Origin: Mesolinea sp964536465
GTDB lineage: Bacteria; Chloroflexota; Anaerolineae; Anaerolineales; Anaerolineaceae
Assembly (NCBI GenBank): GCA_964536465.1
Contig: CAZHXQ010000022.1
Span: 1-23,908 of the forward strand
Reading direction: 5' to 3'
Length of the DNA stretch: 23,908 bases
The notes beneath the pieces were generated by a model that had not been told where the DNA came from, searched no databases, and saw only the letters and a program-made list of their open reading frames with translations. A program made the translations under genes and the position numbers. This document shows, piece by piece, positions 6,975-15,659 of this stretch. Within the stretch, counting starts at the first letter, position 1; each line of letters opens with the position of its first letter.

Positions 6975-7607
6975 TTATTCTGCTTGGTATCTCTTGATCA
7001 GTTTCAAGACATATTCCCAGTTAACGATCTTGTCCAGAACTTCTTCGAGGTGTTTCTTGCGAAGGTTCTGATAATCCAGGTAATAAGCATGCTCCCAGAC
7101 ATCCAGACCAAACACAGGAGATTTGCCATCTTTCCAGGGGTTATCTCCGTTAGGAGTGGAATAAATGTCCAGTTTGTTGCTATCAACGACCAGCCAGACC
7201 CAGCCGCTGCCAAATTGTCCGGTGCCTTTGTCAACAATCATCTTTTTGAACTCATCTACTGAGCCAAAATTTTCTTTCAATTTCTCTTCCAGTTCCGTGG
7301 GCAGCTTGCCTTCACCAACCGGTGCAAATTGCTTCCAGTACAGGTTGTGGTTCCATGCCTGAGCGGCATTATTGTAGAGTTTCTTCATGGAAGGGTCTTT
7401 CCCTGAGACGTCGACAATTTCTTCCAGCGAAGCGTTTTCCAGTTCAGTTCCCTTGACCATTGATTTGGTGTTTTCAAAATAAGCTTTGTGGTGTTTGCCG
7501 TAGTGGTAGTCAATAGTTTGTTCGGAAATAACAGGTGCCAGAGCGTCCTTTGCGTATGGAAGCTCAGGTAATTCGAGTGGGGTATTCCATCCTTCTTTTT
7601 TAATCAT
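6975..7607 (-). CDS. sodB: Superoxide dismutase, iron type
   Basis: Converts superoxide to hydrogen peroxide and oxygen in the cytoplasm. The 210-residue protein has both SOD domains. Metal ligands are visible as His35 (DYHYGKHH), His86 (AAQAWNH), Asp168 and His172 (DVWEHAYY). Gln82 in AAQAWNH, rather than a Gln from the C-terminal domain, and the N-terminal LPYAKDALAP are features of iron SODs, so an Fe enzyme is favoured; cambialistic use of Mn cannot be excluded. There is no signal peptide. ATG 7607 has GAGAG upstream. It is 105 bp downstream of yjbQ on the same strand with its own candidate -10 box, and ends at a strong terminator, so it may be monocistronic. Confidence 0.96.
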   Translation of the reverse strand: MIKKEGWNTPLELPELPYAKDALAPVISEQTIDYHYGKHHKAYFENTKSMVKGTELENASLEEIVDVSGKDPSMKKLYNNAAQAWNHNLYWKQFAPVGEGKLPTELEEKLKENFGSVDEFKKMIVDKGTGQFGSGWVWLVVDSNKLDIYSTPNGDNPWKDGKSPVFGLDVWEHAYYLDYQNLRKKHLEEVLDKIVNWEYVLKLIKRYQAE

Positions 7608-7651
7608 GGTTCTCTCAACTTTCTCTTTTAATGAATCATTTTGGTAATTCC

Positions 7652-7657
7652 ATTATA
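7652..7657 (-). promoter_or_regulatory. Possible -10 box for sod
   Basis: TATAAT on the minus strand lies 44 bp before the sod ATG. No good -35 is seen at 16-18 bp; TTCGGC at about 19 bp is a poor candidate. It supports separate transcription of sod from the transporter-yjbQ unit. Confidence 0.45.
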
Positions 7658-7712
7658 AGAAAGCGGAGTGTGCTTTGCCGAATCTGTGTATAAGGTCTGC
7701 CTGACTACAAGT

Positions 7713-8132
7713 TTATTCGCCGATGATTTTGATCAAAACACGCTTTGGGCGTCTGCCGTCGAATTCTCCATAAAAAATCTGCTCCCAGGTGCCGAAGTCC
7801 AGCCGACCTCTTGTGACCGCCACCACCACTTCTCTGCCCATCACCTGTCGTTTGATGTGCGCATCAGCGTTATCTTCGCCAGTGTCGTTATGACGATATT
7901 GGTCGATGGGGGCATGGGGGGCGATTTTTTCCAGCCAGTGCTCATAATCCGAGTGCAGGCCGTGTTCGTCATCATTGATAAACACGGACGCAGTGATATG
8001 CATGGGATTGACCAGCACCAGCCCCTCCTGAATCCCGCTTTCAGCCAGTGCTTTTTCCACATCGCGGGTGATGTTAATAAAGGCGCGGCGGGTTGGGGTG
8101 TTGATAATTAATTCCTCGCGATGACTTTTCAT
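7713..8132 (-). CDS. yjbQ: YjbQ/UPF0047 family protein
   Basis: A small cytosolic protein of the UPF0047 family. E. coli YjbQ has weak thiamin-phosphate synthase activity, but the true role is uncertain. The 139-residue length is normal. Family blocks are NPMHITASVFINDDEHGL, HLVGN-equivalent NADAHIKRQVMGREV, and the C-terminal GTWEQIFYGEFDGRR with its conserved Glu, Asp and Arg. His45 and the later His residues are the likely metal or anion ligands. The ATG lies 1 bp after the stop of the sugar transporter and is served by a near-perfect AGGAGG inside the end of that gene, so the two are almost certainly cotranscribed. Confidence 0.93.
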   Translation of the reverse strand: MKSHREELIINTPTRRAFINITRDVEKALAESGIQEGLVLVNPMHITASVFINDDEHGLHSDYEHWLEKIAPHAPIDQYRHNDTGEDNADAHIKRQVMGREVVVAVTRGRLDFGTWEQIFYGEFDGRRPKRVLIKIIGE

Positions 8133-8133
8133 C

Positions 8134-9576
8134 TTAAACCTCCTGGTATGGCTGCTGAGCGTCCATTGTCTCTAATTTTTCGTACTTTTCCTGGTGCATT
8201 TCCAGAATTTTGGCCTTGACCTCCCGCAGCCGTTTGCCGCGCAGTGGAAATGCCAGCAGTATCACGGCGGCGATCAACAAGGTCACCCCGGGAATCAAAC
8301 CCATCACTGCCCGGATGGCAAACAAGGCGGTTTCTGGCTGGTTGAGAAAGATCAGGCCGGCGTTGGAGTCACGAGTGACAAACAGACCGGCAGCCAAGGC
8401 AGAGGCGGTGATGGTGACTGCCAGACTCTGGGCCGGTTTGGTGATCAAAGCGTTCGCGCCAAAGTACGACCCTTCTCTGCGCACACCGGTGCGCACCTCG
8501 TCCTCGTCGATAACCTGTCCGAGCAGCAGATAGGTGATCACCTGGACGCCGGAGTAGCCGAAACCAAAAACTGCCAGACTGAGCGGAATCAGCCCAGCAG
8601 GCAGATAGGTCAACACGATCAGGCTGATACCGCTGATCACCAGATAGCTCTGCAGCGCAACCACCGGTTCCAACTTCTTCAAAACCAGCTGCACCAGGGG
8701 CACACCCAGGGCAAGGGGAACAAACAGGGCAGCCATCAATGGAATCACACCACTCTGGGTGACATAATCGGCGACATAATAAACAGCACCCATGCAGATC
8801 GAGAACATAAAAGTGCACATGAAGTTGGCAATCACAAAGATAATGAACGATTTACTGGTCAAGGTGCTCTTGATTGCCGGCCACCATCCCAACGGTTGGT
8901 CAACCTGGCTGAATTCACGCCGTTCCTTGATGTTATATGAGGCCAGAATTATCAGTGAAGAGGCAATGATACCCACCGCGACCATGGACATCTGCAGTGC
9001 CAGCAGAGAAGCATCCGTTGAACCCGCTTTAGGACGGAAGAAATCAGGTACCAGAAAACCGATCAGTGTACCAACAAGACCGAACAAGGTCGAAACAATG
9101 GAAAGTTTTCCGCGTTCCTGGTCAGATTCGCTCAGTTCAGGCAGCAAGGTGCCGTGTACCAACCCGAGGATCGTGTAGCAAGTGTCATACAACAACATCG
9201 TCACCAGCATCCAGATAAACTGGGTCGCATCAGGCGCGTTTTCGGGGGCGAACCATACCAGGCTGAATGTCAGCGCGAAAAATGGCGCGGTGAACCGCAA
9301 ATAGGGAATCCGCCGCCCCAGTTTACTGCGCGTGCGGTCGGTGATTTGCCCGAAAATGGGGTCATTGAGCGCATTCCAAACAGCATAAATGGCCATGGCA
9401 AGCCCAATCCACTTCGCGCCCAAACCGAGGTAGTCCTGATAGTAGATGGTCAGCAGGACACCATAGATGCCCGAGACCGTTGCCATGCCCAGCGATGCCA
9501 GTCCGTAATGAATGCGGGTTTTGACGGATACTTTTTTGCCAGATAATTCCCCTGCAGGTTGGTTGATGAGGCTCAT
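8134..9576 (-). CDS. GPH-family (MelB-like) sugar:cation symporter, MFS
   Basis: A 480-residue transporter with about 12 hydrophobic segments. The diagnostic signature NDPIFGQITDRTRSKLGRR (about residues 70-88) corresponds to the loop 2-3 motif of melibiose-type permeases. The second GPH motif near residue 360 reads EDEVRTGVRREGSYFGAN, matching the EYKTGQRREGxxFG pattern. The family imports glycosides with H+, Na+ or Li+; the substrate cannot be read from the sequence, and no glycosidase is adjacent. ATG 9576 has AAGGAG 7 bases upstream. It leads a two-gene unit with yjbQ and is divergent from uvrA, sharing a 148-bp intergenic region. Confidence 0.9.
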   Translation of the reverse strand: MSLINQPAGELSGKKVSVKTRIHYGLASLGMATVSGIYGVLLTIYYQDYLGLGAKWIGLAMAIYAVWNALNDPIFGQITDRTRSKLGRRIPYLRFTAPFFALTFSLVWFAPENAPDATQFIWMLVTMLLYDTCYTILGLVHGTLLPELSESDQERGKLSIVSTLFGLVGTLIGFLVPDFFRPKAGSTDASLLALQMSMVAVGIIASSLIILASYNIKERREFSQVDQPLGWWPAIKSTLTSKSFIIFVIANFMCTFMFSICMGAVYYVADYVTQSGVIPLMAALFVPLALGVPLVQLVLKKLEPVVALQSYLVISGISLIVLTYLPAGLIPLSLAVFGFGYSGVQVITYLLLGQVIDEDEVRTGVRREGSYFGANALITKPAQSLAVTITASALAAGLFVTRDSNAGLIFLNQPETALFAIRAVMGLIPGVTLLIAAVILLAFPLRGKRLREVKAKILEMHQEKYEKLETMDAQQPYQEV

Positions 9577-9602
9577 GAGATCTCCTTGTGAGGGTTTCTG
9601 TA

Positions 9603-9608
9603 ATTATA
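9603..9608 (-). promoter_or_regulatory. Possible -10 box for the transporter-yjbQ operon
   Basis: Minus-strand TATAAT lies 27 bp before the transporter ATG. The hexamer 17 bp upstream (ATCTTA) is a poor -35. No operator-like dyad was recognised nearby. Confidence 0.4.
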
Positions 9609-9695
9609 AGCGTGAAAATTTTTTATAAGATCGGGCAAAGGGGTTAAAAGCGCTGGACAGGCTCCTACGGTTCATAGATGGAAATATAGAACATT

Positions 9696-9704
9696 TGATA
9701 TAAT
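9696..9704 (+). promoter_or_regulatory. Extended -10 promoter of uvrA
   Basis: TGATATAAT is a complete extended -10 element (TGn plus TATAAT). It is 21 bp before the uvrA ATG and leaves a leader of roughly 14 bases that contains GGAG (9712-9715). The -35 position is not conserved, which is usual for extended -10 promoters. Confidence 0.65.
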
Positions 9705-9724
9705 ATTGCCCGGAGTAAGAATAC

Positions 9725-12631
9725 ATGAGTCAAGATAATCTGCGCATTATTGGTGCGCGTGAACATAATTTAAAAAACATCAACGTGGAAATTCCCCGCG
9801 ATAAGCTGGTGGTGCTGACCGGTATCTCCGGTTCTGGCAAGAGTTCGCTGGCTTTCGACACCATTTTTGCAGAAGGTCAGCGGCGGTATGTGGAGTCACT
9901 CTCATCCTATGCCCGACAGTTTCTGGGGCAGATGAACAAGCCGGATGTCGATTCGATCGAGGGGCTCTCGCCCGCGGTTTCAATCGATCAAAAGTCGACC
10001 TCTAACAATCCCCGCTCCACTGTGGGCACCGTAACCGAGGTTTTCGATTACCTGCGCCTGCTTTTTGCGCGCGTGGGCGTGCCCCACTGCCCGGTATGCG
10101 GGCGCGTTGTCCAAAAACAATCCGCCCAGGAAATCGTGGACAATATCCTCTCTCTGCCAGAAGGGTCGCGCCTGCTGGTTTTGGCACCCATGGTCAGGGA
10201 GCGCAAAGGTACCTACCAGGCTCTCTTCAAAGAAATCACCAAATCAGGTTTCACCCGGGTTCGTGTCAATGGCGATGTGCGCTCACTGGACGAAGAGATC
10301 GAGCTCGACCGTTATAAGAGCCACACTATTGAAGCCGTGGTCGACAGGCTGGTAATTCAGCAACCCGAAAACGAAGAAGACCGCCTCAACATGGTCGCCC
10401 GCCTGACAGACTCGGTTGAAACTGCTTTACGCGTGGGGGAAGGCTACGTAACCGTTCAAAACCTGAGCGCTGATCCCCCCGAAGACCATCAATATTCTGA
10501 GAATCTGGCTTGCCCGGAGCATGGCTCCATCCTGGTTGAAATCGAACCGCGAACATTCTCTTTCAACACACCGCACGGCGCCTGCCCGGTCTGTCAGGGG
10601 CTGGGCTTCCGCGAGGAGATCGATCCAAACCTGGTCATTCCGGACAAATCCTTGTCATTGAATCAAGGCGCTATCAGAAATTCTGAATGGGATCCCAAAG
10701 ATGTCGGAGGCTATCTTTGGCAAATGCTGGAAACCCTGGCAGATAAGTACCGCTTCAGCCTGGACACCCCTTTTGAGAAGCTGAGCAAAGAACAGCAGAG
10801 GTTGGTTCTGTACGGCACCAACGGCAAGGAAATCACGGTGCGATACGTGGGAAGAAACGGACGCCGAGGCACTTTCCGGACTGCTTACGAGGGTGTGGTT
10901 GGCAACATGCAGCGTCGTTATCAGGAAACCCAGTCTGATTGGATTCGCAGCAAATTAGGGTCTTACATCACCCGCACGCCCTGCCCCGAATGCGGAGGGA
11001 AGCGGCTGCGCAAAGAAGCTTTGGGCGTAACGGTTGATGAGAAAAACATCATCGAGGTGACCCAGTTTCCCGTTGAAGAGCTTTTGGACTGGATTAACCA
11101 CTTGGGGTCAGACCAGGACACGCCCTTGAACACTCGCGATCAAGCCATCGCGGTTCGCATTCTGCGCGAAATCCAGGACCGTCTCAACTTTATGAAAGAC
11201 GTTGGTCTGGATTACCTGACCCTTGAAAGGTCCGCTTCCACGCTCAGCGGCGGTGAGGCGCAGCGCATCCGGCTGGCAACCCAGATCGGTTCGAAACTGA
11301 TGGGCGTGCTCTACGTGCTGGATGAACCATCCATTGGTCTGCATCCGCGAGATAACGACAAGTTGCTCGAGACACTAAAAGGACTGCGCGATTTAGGCAA
11401 CACGGTATTGGTAGTGGAACACGACGAAGATACCATGCGCAGTGCCGATTGGATCATCGATCTCGGCCCAGGTGCCGGTGAGCACGGCGGCTGGCTGGTC
11501 GCGGAAGGGAAACCCGAAGACATTGAGGCGGCGCCGGAATCCTTAACGGGCGCCTATCTTTCCGGCAAAAGGATCGTGCCGCTACCGGAGGCACGCCGGC
11601 AGGGCAATGGAAAGGTCTTGAAAATCAAAGGCGCACGCGAAAACAACCTCAAGGACATCGATGTTGAGATCCCTCTGGGAAAACTGGTTTGCATCACAGG
11701 CGTTTCTGGTTCAGGGAAGTCGACCCTGCTGGTGGATATCCTCTACAACGCGCTGGCGAGAAAATTGATGCGCGCGCACACCAGCGCGGGCAACTACAAG
11801 AGCATTGATGGCGCCCAGCACCTGGATAAGATCATCAGCATCGACCAATCCCCCATTGGCCGCACGCCGCGTTCCAACCCCGCGACCTACACCGGCGTTA
11901 TGGACAACATCCGCGATTTATTTGCGGCTTTGCCCGAATCGAAGATCCGCGGTTATAAAAAAGGCCGCTTCTCATTCAACGTCAAGGGTGGTCGCTGCGA
12001 AGCCTGTAAAGGCGAAGGGCAGCTGAAAATCGAGATGCAGTTCCTCCCCGACGTCTACGTGGCTTGCGAGGTCTGTAACGGCCGGCGCTACAACCATGAG
12101 ACCTTGCAGGTTCGTTTCAAGGACAAAAACATCGCCGACGTTTTGGATATGACCGTTGAAACCGCGTTGGATTTCTTTGACGCCTTTCCAAAGATCAAGC
12201 GCCGCCTGCAGACCCTCCAGGATGTCGGGCTGGGCTACATTCGTCTCGGTCAGCCAGCGCCGACGCTCTCGGGTGGTGAGGCCCAACGCGTCAAACTTGC
12301 CAAAGAACTTTCCCGTGTTGCCACCGGGCGAACCATGTACGTGTTGGATGAACCCTCGGTGGGACTGCACGCCGCCGACGTGCATAAGCTGGTAGATGTT
12401 TTGCAATCGTTGGTGGACAGTGGCAACACCGTCCTGATCATCGAGCACAACATGGATATCATCAAGGTGTCCGACTGGATCATTGACCTGGGACCGGACG
12501 GCGGCATCAACGGCGGAGAAGTTATCGCGCAGGGGACGCCCGAACAAGTCTGCGCCAACCCCAGAAGCTACACCGGCAAATATTTGCAAAAATACGTCTT
12601 GAAGCATCATAACCAGGCCTGTAAGGCCTAA
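9725..12631 (+). CDS. uvrA: Excinuclease ABC subunit A
   Basis: Dimeric ABC-type ATPase that finds DNA lesions and loads UvrB. The 968-residue length is slightly above the E. coli protein. Visible in order: Walker A GISGSGKS (33-40), a CPVC pair near 119, a zinc module C263-x2-H266-x20-C287-x2-C290, a CPEC pair near 420, the first ABC signature TLSGGEAQR with Walker B YVLDEPSIGLHP, a second Walker A GVSGSGKS near 660, the C-terminal zinc finger C758/C761/C781/C784, and the second signature TLSGGEAQR with YVLDEPSVGLHA. All catalytic motifs are intact. The one variation is His266 in place of a usual Cys. The start has GGAG and an extended -10 promoter upstream. It is far from uvrB and separately transcribed. 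Confidence 0.98.
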   Translation: MSQDNLRIIGAREHNLKNINVEIPRDKLVVLTGISGSGKSSLAFDTIFAEGQRRYVESLSSYARQFLGQMNKPDVDSIEGLSPAVSIDQKSTSNNPRSTVGTVTEVFDYLRLLFARVGVPHCPVCGRVVQKQSAQEIVDNILSLPEGSRLLVLAPMVRERKGTYQALFKEITKSGFTRVRVNGDVRSLDEEIELDRYKSHTIEAVVDRLVIQQPENEEDRLNMVARLTDSVETALRVGEGYVTVQNLSADPPEDHQYSENLACPEHGSILVEIEPRTFSFNTPHGACPVCQGLGFREEIDPNLVIPDKSLSLNQGAIRNSEWDPKDVGGYLWQMLETLADKYRFSLDTPFEKLSKEQQRLVLYGTNGKEITVRYVGRNGRRGTFRTAYEGVVGNMQRRYQETQSDWIRSKLGSYITRTPCPECGGKRLRKEALGVTVDEKNIIEVTQFPVEELLDWINHLGSDQDTPLNTRDQAIAVRILREIQDRLNFMKDVGLDYLTLERSASTLSGGEAQRIRLATQIGSKLMGVLYVLDEPSIGLHPRDNDKLLETLKGLRDLGNTVLVVEHDEDTMRSADWIIDLGPGAGEHGGWLVAEGKPEDIEAAPESLTGAYLSGKRIVPLPEARRQGNGKVLKIKGARENNLKDIDVEIPLGKLVCITGVSGSGKSTLLVDILYNALARKLMRAHTSAGNYKSIDGAQHLDKIISIDQSPIGRTPRSNPATYTGVMDNIRDLFAALPESKIRGYKKGRFSFNVKGGRCEACKGEGQLKIEMQFLPDVYVACEVCNGRRYNHETLQVRFKDKNIADVLDMTVETALDFFDAFPKIKRRLQTLQDVGLGYIRLGQPAPTLSGGEAQRVKLAKELSRVATGRTMYVLDEPSVGLHAADVHKLVDVLQSLVDSGNTVLIIEHNMDIIKVSDWIIDLGPDGGINGGEVIAQGTPEQVCANPRSYTGKYLQKYVLKHHNQACKA

Positions 12632-12815
12632 GTTAAGCTCGTGCTGGTTAACCCCATTTTTGCTGCTTCACAGACAGGAATGGGTGCCTGTTTCGGAAGG
12701 TAATTTTTCCCTTAACCTACGCGCACTCGTTGGGACATCGCTGCTGTGGATAAAATTATGTCTTGCCATCGCCTTTATGGTACGATTTAGCCACAATTAA
12801 CCAACGGAAGTGATT

Positions 12816-14243
12816 ATGTTCAGAACTCGCTTTGCCCCCAGCCCAACCGGCTACATGCACATTGGAAACCTGCGTACCGCGCTGTATGCTTACCTGACCG
12901 CCAAAAAGGCTGGCGGCACTTTCATCCTGCGCATCGAAGATACCGACCAAAACCGTAACGTGCCTGAATCTGTGCAGGCGATTTACGACGGTCTCCGCTT
13001 GGCCGGGATCGAATACGACGAAGGACCCGACAAGGACGGCGGTTTTGGACCTTACGTCCAGAGTCAGCGCCTGCCGATTTATCAGCAATATGCTGCGCGG
13101 CTGATTGAAAGCGGTCATGCCTATTACTGTTTTGACCAAAAAGACGATAAGCCCACAATAGAGACGACCGACGAGCGCGTGCAGGGTTATCGGGATCCCT
13201 GTCGCAATCTCACTGCCGAAGAAATTAGAGCGAACTTTGACCGGGGTATCCGGCCGGTCGTGCGGCAGCGTATACCGGAAATAGGTGTGAGTAGTTTTTA
13301 TGACCATGTCTACGGTGAAATCAGCATCGACCATGCCCAGCTGGATGATCAGGTGTTGTTGAAATCGGACGGCTTTCCAACCTATAATTTCGCCAACGTG
13401 GTCGATGACCACCTGATGGGAATTACCCATGTGATCCGCGGGCAAGAATACCTCACTTCAACCCCCAAGTACAACCTCTTATACGAGGCTTTTGGCTGGA
13501 AGAGGCCGGAGTATATCCACCTGCCCCATATCCTCAACCAGGATGGCAGCAAGTTGAGCAAACGCAAGGGCGACCCCTCCTTCGAAGACCTGGTCAATAT
13601 GGGCTTCCTGCCGGAGGCGATTGTCAATTACGTGGCTCTGCTGGGTTGGAACCCAGGCGATGAGCGTGAATTTTTCCTCCTGCCGGATCTCGTCGAGGTT
13701 TTCGAGATCAACCGCATCAACAAATCCAACGCGGCATTCTCGTTCGACAAGTTGCGTTGGTTAAATGGCGAGCATATTCGCGCGCTCAGCCCGGACGCCT
13801 TCCATCAACTGGCCTTGGCTTACTATCCTGAGGGATTCGAGCGCTTTGATTTGCGAAAGTTGAGCGAGCTGATCCAAATTCGCACCGAGACGCTGCTGGA
13901 TATTCCTGAATTGGTAGGCTTTTTCGCTCAGGTTCCAGATTATGGACAGGATCTATTCGTCCACGCCAAATCAAAATCAACCCTGGAAAGTGCAAAATCT
14001 GTCCTTCAGGCAGCGCAGCCGGTTTTAGAAGAACTTGCGGAGTGGACGAACGAGAGTTTGTTCACAGCCCTGAAATCTCTTTCACAGGAACTGGGGCTCA
14101 AGGTGGGCACGGTCATGTGGCCGATTCGGACGGCTCTTTCAGGGCAAGAAACCTCGCCCGGTGGCGCCACCGAACTGGCAGCCATTCTGGGCAAAAACGA
14201 AACCCTGCGCCGAATCGGCTCAGGGTTAGGAAAATTAGCTTAA
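12816..14243 (+). CDS. gltX: Glutamate--tRNA ligase
   Basis: Class I aminoacyl-tRNA synthetase that charges tRNA-Glu, and possibly tRNA-Gln in a non-discriminating form. The 475-residue protein shows RFAPSPTGYMHIGN, with the HIGH-type motif at 15-18, and KLSKR at 246-250 (KMSKS motif). The anticodon-binding helical domain follows and is complete. ATG 12816 is preferred over an in-frame GTG at 12810, because GGAAG (12806-12810) then has normal spacing and the protein begins at the conserved FRTRFAPSPTG. The 184 bp between uvrA and this start hold no gene, no clear terminator (only a weak ACAGG/CCTGT hairpin near 12673-12692) and at most a marginal extended -10 TGGTACGAT (12778-12786). Confidence 0.97.
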   Translation: MFRTRFAPSPTGYMHIGNLRTALYAYLTAKKAGGTFILRIEDTDQNRNVPESVQAIYDGLRLAGIEYDEGPDKDGGFGPYVQSQRLPIYQQYAARLIESGHAYYCFDQKDDKPTIETTDERVQGYRDPCRNLTAEEIRANFDRGIRPVVRQRIPEIGVSSFYDHVYGEISIDHAQLDDQVLLKSDGFPTYNFANVVDDHLMGITHVIRGQEYLTSTPKYNLLYEAFGWKRPEYIHLPHILNQDGSKLSKRKGDPSFEDLVNMGFLPEAIVNYVALLGWNPGDEREFFLLPDLVEVFEINRINKSNAAFSFDKLRWLNGEHIRALSPDAFHQLALAYYPEGFERFDLRKLSELIQIRTETLLDIPELVGFFAQVPDYGQDLFVHAKSKSTLESAKSVLQAAQPVLEELAEWTNESLFTALKSLSQELGLKVGTVMWPIRTALSGQETSPGGATELAAILGKNETLRRIGSGLGKLA

Positions 14244-14286
14244 ACGACCACGGAATACATTGCCGCCTGGTTAGAGGGGAATTGTT

Positions 14287-15117
14287 TTAAAACAACGCGC
14301 TCGACAAGTCTGAGCGATACTGCCGCACATCAGGGTGCTCGTTGCTCAAGACTTCTAACAGGCCCAGGTAAACCGCTCTGGCCTGACCGCCGCGGTAATT
14401 TTTATCTTTCCGCAAGACAGCCAGCAAGCCGTCCAGCGCGATCAGGATTTTGCCCCGTTTAGCCAGACGAATCGCATTGCGATAGGCAGACTCGAGCGGG
14501 TTGTCCAAAACCGTTTTTTCAATCTCAGGTTCCAGGTAAGCCCTGGCTAATGGTAACAAAACCGTACTCGCCGATGATTCGGGGCTGATTGGAAATTGTT
14601 CGAGCACTTCCAGTGCCGCCCTGCCATTACCCTGGTAAAGCATGACGCGCGCGAAGGCAAGCAGCCCGGCCGGATCTCCCCGACTTTCCAGGATGTATTC
14701 TTCAATCGCGCTCTGCGCCTCTTCGTACTCGCCCATAAGCATGAGACTGTTGCCTTTAGCCAGCAAAAGGGAACCGACACGCGGCATAATTCGGTTGATA
14801 AACATGCGCAGGTTCTTTTCAGAAAGCACGCCGCTGTACTCTGCCACCATGCGTCCGTCCACAAAGGCTTTCATTGCAGGCAGGTTGGTGACCTTCAATC
14901 GTTCCGCCAGGCGGGTTTGTTCATCGACATTGACGCGCGCCAGGCGAAATCCACCGTCCGCTTCTTGCGTCAGGTGGGCCAGCGTTTGCGATTGCGGACG
15001 ACAGGGGATACACCAGGGAGCCCAAAAGTCAACCACCACGGGCACCTGGGTGGAATAATTCACAACCTCCAGTTCGAAGGTTTCTTCATTAACATCAATG
15101 ATATTTATTGGCATCAT
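14287..15117 (-). CDS. Thioredoxin-TPR protein (CnoX/YbbN-like)
   Basis: A 276-residue protein with an N-terminal thioredoxin domain (about 1-110) and a C-terminal tetratricopeptide-like helical region (about 115-276). The redox motif WCIPC is at 35-39, and the cis-Pro is Pro80 in NLPAMKAF. This architecture matches CnoX (YbbN), a chaperone-redoxin that protects proteins from overoxidation and hands them to GroEL. E. coli YbbN has lost the classical CxxC pair, whereas here it is intact, so true disulfide reductase activity is likely. There is no signal peptide, so it should be cytoplasmic. Two ATGs (15117, 15114) are possible and the Shine-Dalgarno is weak. It is the last gene of the minus-strand cluster and converges with gltX. 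Confidence 0.87.
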   Translation of the reverse strand: MMPINIIDVNEETFELEVVNYSTQVPVVVDFWAPWCIPCRPQSQTLAHLTQEADGGFRLARVNVDEQTRLAERLKVTNLPAMKAFVDGRMVAEYSGVLSEKNLRMFINRIMPRVGSLLLAKGNSLMLMGEYEEAQSAIEEYILESRGDPAGLLAFARVMLYQGNGRAALEVLEQFPISPESSASTVLLPLARAYLEPEIEKTVLDNPLESAYRNAIRLAKRGKILIALDGLLAVLRKDKNYRGGQARAVYLGLLEVLSNEHPDVRQYRSDLSSALF

Positions 15118-15174
15118 AGTTCTTTTTTTAATTTTATCAGGTAGACCTGTTAAAGGAAAACGTTTAAAGAAACC

Positions 15175-15594
15175 CTACTCATCGTTGTCACTGGTAACCG
15201 AGGGCTGCTTCACTTCCATTACCTCGCCTCGGGGGCTTACTATCACTTTAAAGCCCACCATGTTCATATACACGCGTACTTCATGCGCGAAGCCTTTTTG
15301 CTGAAGCTCCAGAAACTGCTGATCGCGGTTTTCCAACTGGCTACGGATAACAGCTATCGAAAAGATATCGTCTTGACCAAGCATTTTCGCGGTCTGCTCG
15401 CTCAGAAGCTCTTCTTTGCCCTCGATGTCCGCGGACAGTAAATCCCAGACTTGCCTGTCGATTTCGTCAGCAGTCACATGGCGTTCGAAGCCATTATCGT
15501 CAATCACGTAAGTAGGTTCATCGCCCACATAGACAACCGGAAGTTGTCTTTCATGGGGATCGTAAACCAAATCTTCAAATATTGCCTTTTTCAC
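15175..15594 (-). CDS. Hypothetical protein
   Basis: A 139-residue acidic protein that I do not recognise. It begins MKKAIFEDLVYDPHER, contains a beta-rich N-terminal stretch (VVYVGDEPTYVIDDNGFERHV), a helical middle (about 40-95) rich in Glu and Gln (LENRDQQFLELQQKG), and a short beta-like end (VGFKVIVSPRGEVMEVK). No cysteines, signal peptide or membrane segment are visible. The start is GTG 15594; the best Shine-Dalgarno, GAGGAG, is rather distant, so the start is uncertain. Upstream at 15625-15630 a minus-strand TATACT could be a local -10 box, so the gene may be transcribed separately from the transpeptidases or with the downstream thioredoxin-TPR gene. Confidence 0.8.
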   Translation of the reverse strand: MKKAIFEDLVYDPHERQLPVVYVGDEPTYVIDDNGFERHVTADEIDRQVWDLLSADIEGKEELLSEQTAKMLGQDDIFSIAVIRSQLENRDQQFLELQQKGFAHEVRVYMNMVGFKVIVSPRGEVMEVKQPSVTSDNDE

Positions 15595-15659
15595 AGAGAT
15601 CTTTCTAACTCCTCTTCTGGCAATAGTATAAAGGTTGAGTATAAGTAATTGGTTAACAA

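Noticed and set aside
9680..9710. Possible LexA (SOS) box before uvrA, GAAC with 4-base spacer
   Set aside because: Only one half-site (GAACATTTGATA) matches; the second half lacks GTTC, and uvrB has no comparable site.
11972..12610. 212-codon open frame on the minus strand inside uvrA
   Set aside because: It is antisense to the ABC and zinc-finger motifs of uvrA, so the constraint comes from uvrA.
12612..12632. Direct repeat AGGCCT-gta-AGGCCT at the end of uvrA as a terminator
   Set aside because: It lies across the last uvrA codons, and no T-run follows the possible stem.
12756..13445. 229-codon open frame on the minus strand inside gltX
   Set aside because: It is a shadow of the conserved GluRS catalytic domain and its translation shows no recognisable domain.
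14282..14295. Perfect 14-bp palindrome TTGTTTTAAAACAA over the stop of the thioredoxin-TPR gene
   Set aside because: It is A/T-rich with no loop and no second copy, so a chance match at a TAA stop is likely; a protein site cannot be excluded.
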